Source: Anaeramoeba flamelloides
Lineage: Eukaryota; Metamonada; Anaeramoebidae
Reading direction: 5' to 3'
Assembly: GCA_027625915.1 (NCBI GenBank)
Contig: JANTQA010000070.1
Span: forward strand, 9,057,001-9,121,000
Length of the DNA: 64,000 nt
The first letter of the stretch is position 1. Each line of letters opens with the position of its first letter. The notes beneath the pieces were generated by a model. The model did not search any database. It was not told where the DNA came from and saw only the letters and a list, made by a program, of their open reading frames with translations. The position numbers and the translations under genes are program-made. This document shows positions 10,319-22,960 of this stretch, in pieces.

Positions 10319-12930
10319 TACAAAAGAAATTATATGATATTATACTGAGTGTTCGATTTCATTTTTCAACAATTAAAAAAAAAATTACTTGTTTTTCAAA
10401 AACTTTATCTGTATCTAAAATTTTTCATAATTTTTCTTGTAATTATTAAATTTTAATTATGTTTTTTATATTTTGTTTATTAATTCTTTTTTTGGTTAAA
10501 ATTTATTATTACTTTTCTAATAGTTCATCTTTATAATACCAAATCTGGTGTAGTATCTGTTTTTATATCTTCATTATAAATAATAATATTTTCTATATAA
10601 ACATTAATATAAATGACAATTACAATAAAATGGATAATATGCTAATATTTGCATATATACAATGTTTTAAGGTGTTCCTATTTAAAATTATATAATGGAA
10701 TATAACAAATAAAATTTTTATTTTGTTATATTAACAGATTATTGAATATTAACTTTTAACTTTAAAAGTTAATGGAATTGAATTTTGTTTATTTTTGTTT
10801 CAGAAATATAAAAAAAAAAAATAAACCTTACTGTTTAAAGTGTTGTTTTACATCTTTTGAACGGTGGTATAATGTAATAATGCAAGAATTCAAAATTATA
10901 TAAACTATTTTACAGTAAATAGTTCGGAGTTGTAAATAGTGAATTATATGAGTTTAAAAAGTTTGGGTGGGTATAACTGCTTAGAAAATGTAGGGACTGT
11001 TTTAAAACTTTTATCAAGTTTTTTATTTTAAAAAGTTGAAATTTTTTCAGAATTAAAATTTCTTTCAAGTTTTTATGTATAAATAAAATGTGTGTTGACC
11101 CTTAAATATATTTTAGAATTTATGTGAGAAGGAAAGTAGTTTTTTAGAAAAAAAGTTCAGACTTTATTAAAACATAAATTTTAAAAAAGTTTTAATTCTA
11201 ACAATCTCATATAAAAAGTACTAGCTTTATTCAAATTATTAGATTCAAATCCTAATTTACTTGTAAAAAAATTTTAAAATGGAAATTATTTTTTCACTTT
11301 TTTTCACATATTGCTTTTTTATTTTTTTTTACAAGAGAATTGTTATTCTAATTAATTTTATGGTAAGGTTAATGTATAATAAGGTTAACAGGTGTTATTC
11401 TAATAAAACTGAAACAGATATAAAAAATTCCTGTTGATAATTTTTGAGTGTGTATGTAGAGTGTAGTAGAGTCCCTAGGTTTTCTTGGGGTTTTCTCTTT
11501 TATTTGTTAAATCTATCGATTTCCCAAATAAACCGAAAAATCAAGAAAAACTAGGAGCGTTTTTTTTTTTTTTTACTTTTTGGAATAAACCAAAAATCTA
11601 TTAAATTTTCTGTTTATTACAAAAATTAAAAATATCCTAACTGAAAACCAAATAAAAAAATATTTTTTTCAATTTAAATCAATAAATAATTCCATAATAG
11701 TCAAAATAATTGGTTATCCATTTGAAAGATATTGATTAAATTTAAAATACTTTTAAAATATATGATAATAACCCTTTAGTGTGAAAAAAAAAATTAAATT
11801 TTTTTTACTATTAAATTTGAAAAAAATATTAATCATACCTGAAAAATTGGATTTTCCAACTTAAATTGTTAAATATTTTCCAAAATATTTTTTGATCCAA
11901 GATCTTTTATTAATAAATAGTGTTTATTATTCGTGAAGTTATCAAAAAGTAAAAAATTAGCAAATGATTAATTTTTTTTAAAAAAATTTTTTCATGATCA
12001 TGGTGGGCGTAAATTTGAGTAATTAATTACAGTTATCAAAATTAATAGAAAATCAAACTCAAAAATAATATTTTTTTTTTTTTTTTTTATTAAGAGATAA
12101 CTTTTTGTTAAGGTAAATATCGGGGGTATTGGTATGTATATTTATATTGTCTAAAAAGATTTTATATCATCGATAAAACATGAGATATCAAATAAATAAT
12201 ATTAAAAACTATTGTTTTTTTTTTTTGGATTTTTGTAAAACAAAAAAATAAATTAGATTTTTTTGAAATTTTATATCATTTTCTCTGGAATTTACCACAC
12301 TATGGAAATAATTGTAAAAACTGGATTTTAGAATTACTAATAAAAATAATTCTAATTATTATTAAAAATAATATTTTTAGGTAAAAAATAATAATTATTT
12401 TAATATTATTTTCTGATAAGAATATGTGATAAAACTTAACAAAACCTTCCAATAACATTAAAAATGAGTCAACTTTTTTTAAAAATAGTTTATTTTTTAA
12501 AATATATTTATGTATTAGCCAATTTAAAATTTTTCTTAATTGTTTTCTGGGAAATTTCTGTCCGATTATTGAGGTTATATTTTGTGGAAAATTAAAAAAA
12601 TAAAAAAAAATCCTAATTTTTCAAATCTTAATGTATCTTATTGCTCAAAAAAGATTTGAGAAATTTTTTTTTTATTATTTTTAGATTAAGAAAATAATTT
12701 TAAGAATTAAAAAAAAATTCAAAAAGAAAAATAATGATAAAATTAAATGAAATAAAATAAAATAAAAAAAATAAAATAAATAAAGTTTATTTGGATTTCT
12801 TTCATTAAATGTGGAAATAATTGTTTTTATGAAACTTATTTTTTTTTTCCCAAAGAAAAAAGAAACAGAAACAATTGTGCCAATATAAAATTAGTTTTAT
12901 TAATTCTATAAATATTGAAAATATTTATAA
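10319..12930. other. intergenic stretch, repeat Q2
   Basis: No gene is supported. It holds dispersed repeat Q2 (about 11470-12110), with an inverted CCTAGGTTTTCTTGGGG motif at its left edge, and A/T homopolymers. The U-box gene and the G-alpha gene converge on this region, so it carries both 3' ends. Confidence 0.65.
11470..12110 (+). repeat. dispersed repeat Q, copy 2
   Basis: Aligns in the same orientation with about 3590-4180 over roughly 600 bp with many substitutions and small gaps. The left edge contains CCTAGGTTTTCTTGG and, about 60 bases on, its approximate reverse complement, suggesting a foldback terminus. Noncoding. Confidence 0.5.
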
Positions 12931-15900
12931 TTAATCTACATCTCGCAATAAATCTGATAAAACAGTATCTTTTACATCTTCAAAAAACTTTTTTTACTAT
13001 TTGTGATTACATAAAAATAAAAATAAAAAAAATTAGAAATTATTAGAAAAATACAAATTTAAAATTGGTTTTACAAAAAGATAAAAAAAAAAAATAAAAA
13101 AATAAAAGAAAAAATTACTATTTGAAGTATCTGTTGCACAAGTAAAATGTGGATAAATTTTTTTTTTCTGATCATTCTTATTTAAATTTAAAAATTGATC
13201 TCGAATATATTCTGAAGCGAGTTTATAATCTAATCCACCAGAATATTCAGGAAAGCAAATATTTAAATCAATTTTTTGAATTTTCTCTTTAAAAAGATCT
13301 TTTTTATTTAAAAAGAGGATCAGAGAAGAATTCTCAAACCAATGTGCATTACAAATTTCTTCAAATAATTGAAGTGATTCTGTCATTCTTTTTTGGGTTT
13401 CATCTTCATATAATTTTTGATCGTATTCACTCATTGAAACACAAAATATTAATGCAGTAACATCCTAAATAAAAAGAAAATTAATATAAATAGAATATAG
13501 ATGTTTATTAATTATAAATTTTAATGGAAATGGTTAATTTTTAAATTAGAATAATTGTTGATAAAAGAGATGTTTTATTTGTACGATTTGCTTGTAAAAG
13601 TAATAAAATAATACATTTGAGAAGATGAAAAAAATAATTGTTATAAAAATAAATGAATTTGTGTATTTATATCTCTCTCTATATATATATAGATATATAT
13701 ATATTACAAAAGCAAATTGGTGATTTTTGAAAAATAATTATTTTCAAAAGTTAATTAAAAATATTATCTTTATTAAAATTAACCAATGAACATTAGAATA
13801 AAAAATGAAGTGTTTTTTTATTTCAACTGGTAATTTTTTATTTCATTTCTAGTTTCAAAAATGAAGATTTTTCCTGAAACAAGTGAATTTCCATTTTTAT
13901 TTAGTTTTTCCATTCTTTTGTTTTTCCACCAAGCAATCATTAATTCATCTTTGGAGAAAAATATCAAAAAAAAAAAATTCATTTTTAATCAGTTTGTTAG
14001 AGAACAAATGTTTTTTCTCCTAATTTTATTAAGGGATTTTTTGTGAATTTAAAAAAAAAAAATTGATTAATGTATTGTTGGAAATAACATTAATAATAAT
14101 GAAAAAATTCTACAATTGTATCAATAAAGTAAAAACTTTATAATTATTATAAAAATCCATAATGTACTTATTTTTGTAAACTTTTAAAAAAATTAAAAAA
14201 AACAAGAATGATCAAAATATAAATCAGTTTAAAATTGTTGTAACGGACATTCTCGAGATTTTCTTTTTGGAAAAAACAAAAATAAAAAAAATGAAAATAA
14301 TAACTATCAAAGTTTTGAATGATATACAACATTAAAATCTTTCCTTTCATTAACAAGATCCATTTGAAACCCGTTATTAAATCATTAAAAGTAAAAGTTT
14401 TGTTGGAACCAAAGTAATTTAGTATTAACAAAAAAATGATAAAAATAAAAATTATTTTAAAAAAAATTAGTTTTCTCTATTTATATGAAAGTAATATAAA
14501 ATGGTAGGATTATCCGAAACAAAGGGATTTAAATTATATGTAATTTTGTTTATACACAAAAATAAATTGCTAATTAGAAAAAAAAAAAAAAAAAATTAAG
14601 GATTGAATGTAAAAATGTTTTAAATTAATAGATTGATTTTTATTTTTTTCATTTTATCAAATTTTAATTATTTTAATCAAATATAGAATTAGCAAAGTTA
14701 TAAAACAATAAAACGGAATTGAATTGTTATCCGGTTCATTTCAATTAAATTTCAACAACAATTCAAAATCGATGTTTTATTAATAAGTGATTTATTTTTT
14801 ATTTTTATTGAAGAGAAGAGAGGTAATATCAAAGATCCTCTTACAGCTGTTAGATTTTTGGAAGTGCCATAAAGTGTCATCGAGTATCGTAGATTGCTGT
14901 AGAGTGCCACCAAGAAAACCTAGGCTCTTGGTTTCATTCCAAGACACCCCATTACACTTTCACAATATCTAAATTACTGTTCAGTGGTTCTAATAAAGAT
15001 AATTTTATATTTGACAAACTAAACTAAATTTCAAAATTATGGACACAGTTAAAACAGTTCAAAGAATAATAACAATACTACACATTTACATTCAATTTGG
15101 AAATAATTTTGATTTTAACAAATATGAAAATCATTTTTTGTCTTTTCTGTTTTGTTTTCATTTCTTTTTTCCAATTACCTTATCTGTTTCGTTAGATCGA
15201 AAAATTTTTTTCCAATGGTTATTGATATAAGGATAAAGTTGGGTTGAGTGAAATAGAAAAACCACATACAATTAATTGATGGTATCTAATCATTTGATCG
15301 ATCAATAATTGTTGGTGAAATTTCAACAAATTTAGCATAATAATTTTTTTTTCCGCCTGTTTCCAAAATTTTTTGAACACATTTGATTTATTTTTGAGAT
15401 TTTAATTTTTTCGTTTTTCTTTCATTTGTATAAAAAAGGTTTACAAAGAAAAGTATTAACACTGGGAAACTTTAACGTGATTTAATATAAGGTTTGGAAA
15501 AATACAAAAAAATTATTATCTAGATTAAGTTTCAAAATACTTCTAATAGCTGTATCTGAAGAGGTATATCTAGACCTAAATGTATCTACTTATACACTCT
15601 TTGAATTGGAAGTGAAAATTTTAGTCGCTTCAAAATCCTATCCTTACCAAATCAAATGTTTTCAATATTTAGACCTTCACAATACATTAAAAAATACAAA
15701 TAATTAATATTTTTTTTCCTTCTCACTTCAGTTTACCAAATTCTCTTTTCAAGTATTAAAGAAATAATCTAATTATTTTGAACAAGTCACAGATTGTATA
15801 TTAGTGATTTTAATTCTTGTAGAACCAAATTTAGATACTGTGAAATTCTCTCCTTACCAGATCAAATATTTCCAAGATTTAACCCTTCACAATACATTAA

Positions 15901-18292
15901 AAAATACAAAAATTGAGATTTTTGTTGCCTATTTTTGATTCTGGGTGTTTCTGTGATGTCCAAATTTTTGGAATGGAGTTTATTTTGCAAATGAAATATG
16001 TTACTGTTTTAAAATTTTTAAATTGTGGCTTTATCGATAAGGAAATTCCATAAAGTTGAAAAAAACACGTTTTAAAATGTAAATAAAAATTTAATCGTTT
16101 TTTATTTTGGAGATTTTTTTTTTTTTTTTTTTTCTCCAATAATATTCTTATTAATCCTTGGTAATTATAATTAGAGAAATTTTTTTTCAAATCATCAATT
16201 AAACAAATGGTTATGGAATAGAATTTTTATTTTAATTGTTTATAGGTTTTTATTTATTAAATTTAAATTAATTTTAAAGTGTTTAGATTGTTAAAAGTCA
16301 ATTAAATTCAGTTCAGTTTTGGTGGTTTTTAATTTTTTGAACAATTAAAAGTGTTTTTATCAAAATTCAATTACTTAAATTTCAAGCCTTATTTCTTTAA
16401 AAATAAAAATTACTAATTTGGATCAAATATCGGTGTTTAATGATGGATTGATAAATGAAAAATGAATTTTTATAGAAGACTTTTTTGTTAGTTTTAATTT
16501 TTGGAATCAAATAATCCATTTGAAAATTCCGTTTTACAGAGAAAGTGGTTTTAAAAAATACTTTGTTTTTCATTACTGTTAATTGCAAAATATAAAGATC
16601 AAAATTTTTATTCAGCTTTCCTGAAAAATCACATGCCTTCCAAGAATCAAAAAATAATCAAAGTTACCAATTCTAAAAGTTGAAATTAATAATTTAAGCT
16701 GATTTTTTGAAATTAAAAATTTGAAATCTTTGCTTGATGTAAAAATCTTTTTTTTGGAAAGCTGAATGAAAATTTTGTTCAATTTATTTTGCAACAAATA
16801 GTAAAAAGGAGAATGTAATTTGATTAAAAGACAGTAATTTGAAAAAATTTGTAGATCAGTTCAGTTAAAAAGCTTTTTGCTCATTACTAATAAAAAATAA
16901 AGTATTCCAATTGGCAAAAATAAAATAAAAAAAAAAAAAATGAAGAATTCAATAATCTTCAAAAATAAAGTTGGAATTATGTGGCTTACTTGGAAACAGT
17001 GAATCCATTTTTTCCTTTCATTTCTTTGACCACCAACATCAAACATGCGAAAGCCAAGATCGGAAGATTCGAATTGTGTTTCGACAATACCAGTAGTCTT
17101 TACACGTAAATGTAAAATGTCTTGGTTGTTTGGAAGATAATCTGTTTTTGCAATTTCATCAATTCTCTCAAAATAGTAAGGTGCTGTGTCATTTATTTGA
17201 TATTCAGATTTTCTTTCCCAGACTTCTTGAATTCCTTTATCAGACCAAAGAGTTTTAATTTTGTTGACAATTTCTTCATCTAAAGTTGACTCCATTGGTG
17301 GTAATTTTTTAATAACTTCACCCATTTTCTTTAAAAAGTAAAAGGATTAAAAGATAGATTTTTATGTTTCAGATATTTTTGAGGTTAACAAAAAAGGAAA
17401 AAAGGCGATTTAAAAAAAAATTGTTGTTTGGTTTTTTTGAAAAGAACGCATTTATCCACAAAAAAAAAAAAGAATTAAAAAAAAAAAAAAAAAGTAATTA
17501 CTTTAATTTCTTCAGTAGAATACTCAACACTTAACCTTTCCATCGCATAAACAAGAGACTTGGTATTTTGAATAATGTTTAATCTGACTCGATCAACAAA
17601 TTCTTCGCGTTCTTCTTGATCAAAGTCCATGTCATTAATCAGTCTCATTTGTTTTACAATTGTTGATTTTCCAGAGTCCCCAGTTCCTTTTTAAGAATTA
17701 AATAAAATCAAAAATAAAAAAAAATTTTGTTATTTTTGGATTTTGTTTCATGGTTCTGACTTGTTAATAAAAAAAAAAAAGTCGATTTCTTTCCAAATGA
17801 ATTTCTCTTTGATCAACCAAATTTTCTGATTTTTGCGATAAATAAAAAAAAAAAAAAAAAAAAAGATCGATTTTCCACCATTTGAACTTAAAAAAGATTC
17901 TGTGTTGGTGGTAAAAAGGAAAATTTTGTTTTTTTTTTTTTGAATTAAAAACCAAATTGTGTGTAAAACTGAAAGGTGCACAAAAGAAAAGGCGCACAAA
18001 AAAACAAAAGGTGTGTAAAAGTTAAATTTAAAAAAAAAAAAAAAACAAACCAAGTAAAAGAATTTTAATCTCGTTTTCTATTTGTGCCTTTAATCTTTTT
18101 AGTTTTTTGTCAATACTTGATGAATTTAGTGACTCTTTTTCGTTGCCTGAACAACAGTTTCCTTTTGATTAAATTGTGGTTTTATTTTTAAAGAAAAAGA
18201 AATAAAAAAAAAAAAAGAAAAAAAAAAGATAAACAATTGGGGGTGAAAAAACAAAAAAGAAAAAATTAATCAAAAAAAAAAATCTTACCCAT
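12931..18292 (-). CDS. heterotrimeric G protein alpha subunit
   Basis: Spliced from six exons: 18292-18289, 18161-18051, 17686-17502, 17328-16990, 13464-13119, 12996-12931. About 349 residues, the usual G-alpha size. The start MGNCCSG is the classic myristoylation/palmitoylation signal for membrane anchoring; the ATG comes from a 4-base first exon. All nucleotide-binding motifs are present: GTGDSGKST (P-loop, residues 39-47), [11 protein letters not shown] (switch I with Arg and Thr), [12 protein letters not shown] (switch II with catalytic Gln), FLNKKD and TCATDT. It would act as a GTP-dependent switch below surface receptors. Intron 4 is 3525 bases; the others are 122-364. In the last exon the reading frame needed for the expected C-terminus ([16 protein letters not shown]) is shifted by one base in a run of six T. 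As written, translation stops after NIKKVF. A sequencing slip is likely but a real truncation cannot be excluded. Confidence 0.93.
13465..16989 (-). other. giant intron 4 of the G-alpha gene
   Basis: A 3525-base intron with donor GTAAGC and acceptor TTTAG. It splits the protein between WIHCFQ and DVTALIFCV, next to switch II, with codons in phase 0. Roughly 1 kb of it (about 15020-15990) is dispersed repeat P1, so the size is at least partly due to transposon-like insertions. A short AT microsatellite lies near 13676-13706. No gene inside it is supported. Confidence 0.85.
15020..15990 (+). repeat. dispersed repeat P, copy 1
   Basis: Aligns in the same orientation with about 41055-42040. Shared blocks include GGAAATAATTTTGATTTTA, ATCATTTGATC and a segment around TTTTTGGRATGGRRTTTAT. 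Within this copy a segment around CCTTCACAATACATT is duplicated (near 15670 and 15885). Noncoding, edges approximate. Confidence 0.55.
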
Positions 18293-20956
18293 TTGTTGTA
18301 ATTTACTTGTAGAAATTGATTTTTTTTTGATAAAATTTGGGTGGAAAGAAAAATTAAGATTTACAAAGAAAATAAGAAATAAAATTTTTAAAAAATAAAA
18401 AAATAGATCTCGATTTTGAAAAAAGAAAAAACGAAATTTAAGCGAACTCTTTCTGTGGATTAGTCAAATAAATTTAAGACCTATTTTTTCTCGAAATATA
18501 ATTAAATTTTTAGGAAAGGAAAAATGAGAAGATTTTTTCTTCATATTTTTTTGTTGAGTTTTGAACCTCTTGAGTTTCTTTGAGGTCTTAAAAATCAGAG
18601 TGAAAAAGAAAAAATCTTTCGAAAAACTAAAATTCTATCATAAAAAGAATTGGGTGATAGTAGACTTTTGTTTGATGAAATAAAGTCGACTCGACTTGTT
18701 TGACTCCTCTTTGAAAAAGCATTTCATTTTGATTTGGAACTGGTGGGAAATTGGCTCTTGTAAAGTTGAAACTTGTAATTCGATGGCAAAAAGTTGTTTT
18801 TTTTTGATCTTTTTTTAGTTTAGTTTGACAATTAATGAATTGCATTAGTGGGTTGCCCAGAATTTATAGGAACGCGTTGTCAAAATTTTGGGAAGGGTTG
18901 GCAAATATAAAGTTGTTTTTTGTTTTTTCTTTACTGATGTTTCTGGATGGAATTGTTTTTTTAGAGTGTTTTTGTTTCACAAAATGGGAAAATATTAAAC
19001 GCTTCTTTTGGAAAAAGTGAAATTTATTTTACAATTTGAAATGAAGAAAATAGATATAAAATTCACTTTAATTATAATAAAGAGAAACACAAAACAATCC
19101 CTTGTATAAAATTTTCTCGGTTGTAAGGAGAAGATTTTTTTTCAAAAACAATTGGTTGTTTATGGTGGCCTTCAAAAAATATTTCGGATTAAAAAAGAAA
19201 ATAGTTATTTCCAAAAAAAAATTAGTCTTTTTTTTTCTTCTTCAAATATAACATCTCATCCACTATAAAATGATATACCAAAGTTCAAATCAATTTTGAA
19301 TGCAAATCCCTTGATATTTTGAGAAAATATAAATTAGGGAATGAATTTGTATAAAATTTTTCTTAATATTCTCAATATTTATTAGATTTTTGGTTTTTCT
19401 TTCTATAATTTTCTCTATTTTTTGATCAAAAATTTAAAATTTGATCCTTGATTTTTAGAATTTTCTCTTTTAATAAGAGAACATAAGAAACCAATACCAG
19501 ATTGACTTATGATTTATTGTAAGTTTCTTGGACCATCGATTGGTATATAAGTCTTCTATAAAAAAAAAACACACCTTTTCTTTTGAAAAACACATTAAAC
19601 TTTTCTACACGTATTATATTAACAAGAAAATTTTTTGAAATGTGAAAGAGAAAAAATTTTAAGATTATCATCGGGAAAAAAATAATGGATATGAAAATAA
19701 TCACCGGGCTCTATTTTTAATTGTGAATATTAGTAAAATTAATGTGTAATTTCAGATATTTAATCTTTTCATTATAATTACCCTCTTCTACTTCAAAAAA
19801 ATTCCAAAGGATTCTCTTTCAGTGGGTATTTCTGCGACATTTAGTTGTGACACTAAATTTCTCTATAAAAATCCAAATTCACCACAATTCAATACATGGT
19901 ATTCGGAAGTATTCTCAATCAATTATATTATTATTTCCCATCATCAATGTACATTTCAAAAAATCCTGATTTGTAAAGTTGTCATCATCCTTTGATTGTT
20001 GATTTTTTGAAAATGATTTTTCAAGAAGTCTTGAGTTTTTAATTTTTAAACTAAAAAAAATGAGTACAAATTGAAATTAAAAAAAAAAAAAACCACATAT
20101 AGGAAAAGATAATTTAATAAATAAAGTATACAATTTCAGATAAACCATCAATCAAATTTCTCAGATTCTATTTAATTTATATTTTACCCTTAGAAAACCA
20201 CATTTAAATTTTACGAAATCACATGAACCCCAAATTAATAGATTCAGACAAATTATCCATGGAATACTAAAATATATTGTTTTTTTAATTCATATTATAA
20301 AACAATCCCAACTAAGGGATAATCACAACCACAGATGTGTCTACAATTAAAGGACACATTAAAAAAAAACTTAAAGGACATTGATACACTAGGATTAATA
20401 TACCAATGGAATATTCTATTATAAATATAATTGATCCATAAATTATTGGATTTTCCCTTAGGATTACAATTAAAAATTATAAAATTGGAAATATTTTTTT
20501 AATTACCCTTTCAAATACAAAAAGATAGAAGCCCAAAATAAAAAAGTTTAGGATTTAATTATTAATATTCAATCTACCCAAGAGTAACCAAAATTTCATT
20601 TTTTTAATTTGCATATTTATAAAATAACTATCAAAATAAAAAACCTTAAAATGATTATTTTATTCCCTTTTGATAAAATAAGCTTTATCAATATAATTCC
20701 AATAGGAAAAAAATACATAAAAACGAATCTCTAGGTTAATTATATAGATATAATTTCAATTAAATGAATATTTTTAGAAACTAATCCATTTTTGAATACA
20801 TATTTTAAGGGATATTTATAAAATTTGAAGTCTAAACTCAGGGTAAAAACATTTAAATTTATCTTAAAGACCACCCTTGCATTTGAAATATAATATATAT
20901 ATTATTAAAGACAGGGATTGGCAGTTCGTTAAACTCCCAAAATTTTACACAGTGGG

Positions 20957-20983
20957 ATATATATATATATATATATATATATA
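20957..20983. repeat. (AT)n microsatellite
   Basis: An uninterrupted AT dinucleotide run. Similar runs occur near 13680, 26640, 27468, 30762-30788, 42741, 57950 and 60353. Confidence 0.95.
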
Positions 20984-21117
20984 ATGAAATATTTTCAATA
21001 AATTTGTCTACACTAATATAAAAAAATTAAAAAAGAAGGTTGGGAAAATGATAATTTTAGAGAAAATATCACTTGAAAAGAATTTTTTAAAACCTCATAC
21101 ATTGTTAATAATTTTAA

Positions 21118-21137
21118 CCCCCCAACCCCCCCCCCCC
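21118..21137 (+). repeat. poly-C run
   Basis: Six C, two A and twelve C in a row inside very A/T-rich DNA. One comparable run exists at 57356-57367. Confidence 0.95.
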
Positions 21138-21244
21138 ACTCACCTTTTGGTTTAGTTATCTATTTGAGAGGATTCTACATTTTTTTTTTATATTGAAGGC
21201 AAAATTGAGAAAATTGTAAAATTTTGAGAATTATTAGAGGGCTA

Positions 21245-22960
21245 GACAATATCTTAGACAGGCCATGATAAAGTTTCAAAAATCGTGATAAACTTTAATA
21301 ATATCGAAGTAATATTTTAGAAAATCGCGGTATTCAATATTATTGCGATAATATGCAAATTGTGATATTCTATAAAATCATGATAATTGTCTAAAAATCA
21401 CGATAATTGTCAAAAAATTGTGATAAAAATTAAATTATGATATAATAGTTGATGGATTTTCGGACAAACTCAACAATATTTTAAACAATAATAATTTTTT
21501 TGATCAAAACAATATATCCTTGAAAAAACAGTTACACTTTTGAAAAAAAAAAAAACAAAAAAGAAACTTGAAACAATCAAGGACCATATCAAAAATTCAT
21601 TGCATTTTATCTTGATTTTGTTGAAAAATCGATCAACCATATAGATCAACAAACGTAATAAAAATGACAAATAAATAGTTTACCAATTAAAACTATATGC
21701 TATAAATGTCTTAAAATAAAAAGACTTCTCAAAAAACTAACACTTGATATATTCTTTCGAGTATATATTCTTTAATCAAAACACCCTTTTTATTGAGTGG
21801 GAAACGAAAGGAGTTAGATAACTTTTCAAAAGCCTTTCATCATAAAACCAGCCAAATTACCACCAATTATTTATATTCTTAGAATATTTTTCTTCTTCTT
21901 TGTAATTTTTCTTCTTCTCTTATCTTTGCATTGAATATAAAATATCATTAGGGTATATAAGTTTTTTTTAATTGATCACCAAAAATAATGAAAATTACTC
22001 TTTCTTATTTCTGGTTATTTACCTTGTGAAGGTAATAACCCCGTTTTAAAAATACATAATTGTTTCATTTTTTAGGTAAATTGTTGAAATGAATGATTTT
22101 TTGTTTGATCATAAAAATCACAGTAGATTTTACTTTTGTAAAAAAAAAAAAAATCAAAACAAGATATTTTTACCCCCACAACAAAAAATCCCACAACTTT
22201 ACTAAAATTTTGTGTATTTCATACCTTTCAAACATTTTTTTGACACTTTAACACAATTAAAATCACTTTTATACCATTTTCCAAGTAGAAAATCAAAATT
22301 AAACTGGCAATATTTTGTAGAATCTAATGGGATTTTTTATCAAGTTATTTCCAAAAAATAATTTTCCGAATTAACAATTTTATTTTCTCAATACAACGCA
22401 GATTACCGCTGTGGAAAAAACGTGAAACAGGGAAAAATAGTTTAACACATGCTTTTAATTGGGAATATTAATAAAACCCCACTATGAAAAGTAATACCAA
22501 TTAAAAAAAGAAAAAATAAATAGTTAAAGACAAAATGAAGGATTAAGAACAATAACTGTTTCTTTAATACTATCTTCTTGGTTATTATTTTTCTCTGATT
22601 GATCAATTATTAAAAATTTATTCAAAAAATTGACTATTTTTGAGATCTCAAAAACCCCACCAAAAATTTTGATAATAAAGTAGATATAAATTTTGTTGGT
22701 TACATTGATTGAAAATAATATAATGGATTGTTATTTAAAGTTAATTTGTTTATTCTTTTTTTTGATTTTACTTTTATTTTTTAGTAATGTTCCCAATGAA
22801 AAGCCAGATTTGACTTTTTTTTCCACAACGATGATCACAATTGTTATTTTAGCGCGATAATATAGTACTAATCACGCCTTTTTACAGATCAACAGGAATT
22901 TATTATTAATATTGTGAAAATACGTGTTATTATCAAAATATCTATCATTTTTTTTTTTCT
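21245..22960 (+). repeat. dispersed repeat J, copy 1
   Basis: A diverged repeat shared, all in the same orientation, with about 27641-28880 and 46770-48140. The head carries several degenerate GATAAT-type motifs (ATCGYGATAA, TTGCGATAATAT). The middle shares ACCAATTATT, GAAAATTACTCTTTCTT and TTGATCACCAA-like blocks; the tail again has GCGATAATAT. Clustered subterminal motifs at both ends are typical of non-autonomous DNA transposons. Noncoding. It is interrupted by element E. Confidence 0.6.
22407..22830. mobile_element. element E, foldback inserted in repeat J1
   Basis: About 424 bp bounded by CGCTGTGGAAAAAACGTG on the left and the approximate reverse complement on the right. Copies J2 and J3 lack this segment. 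The termini resemble those of element D (CGGAAAAAAAGTGTGACAC). The target duplication is unclear. Confidence 0.45.

Noticed and set aside
13861-14046. 61-codon plus-strand frame inside G-alpha intron 4
   Set aside because: Composition is like the flanking noncoding DNA and no motif is visible.
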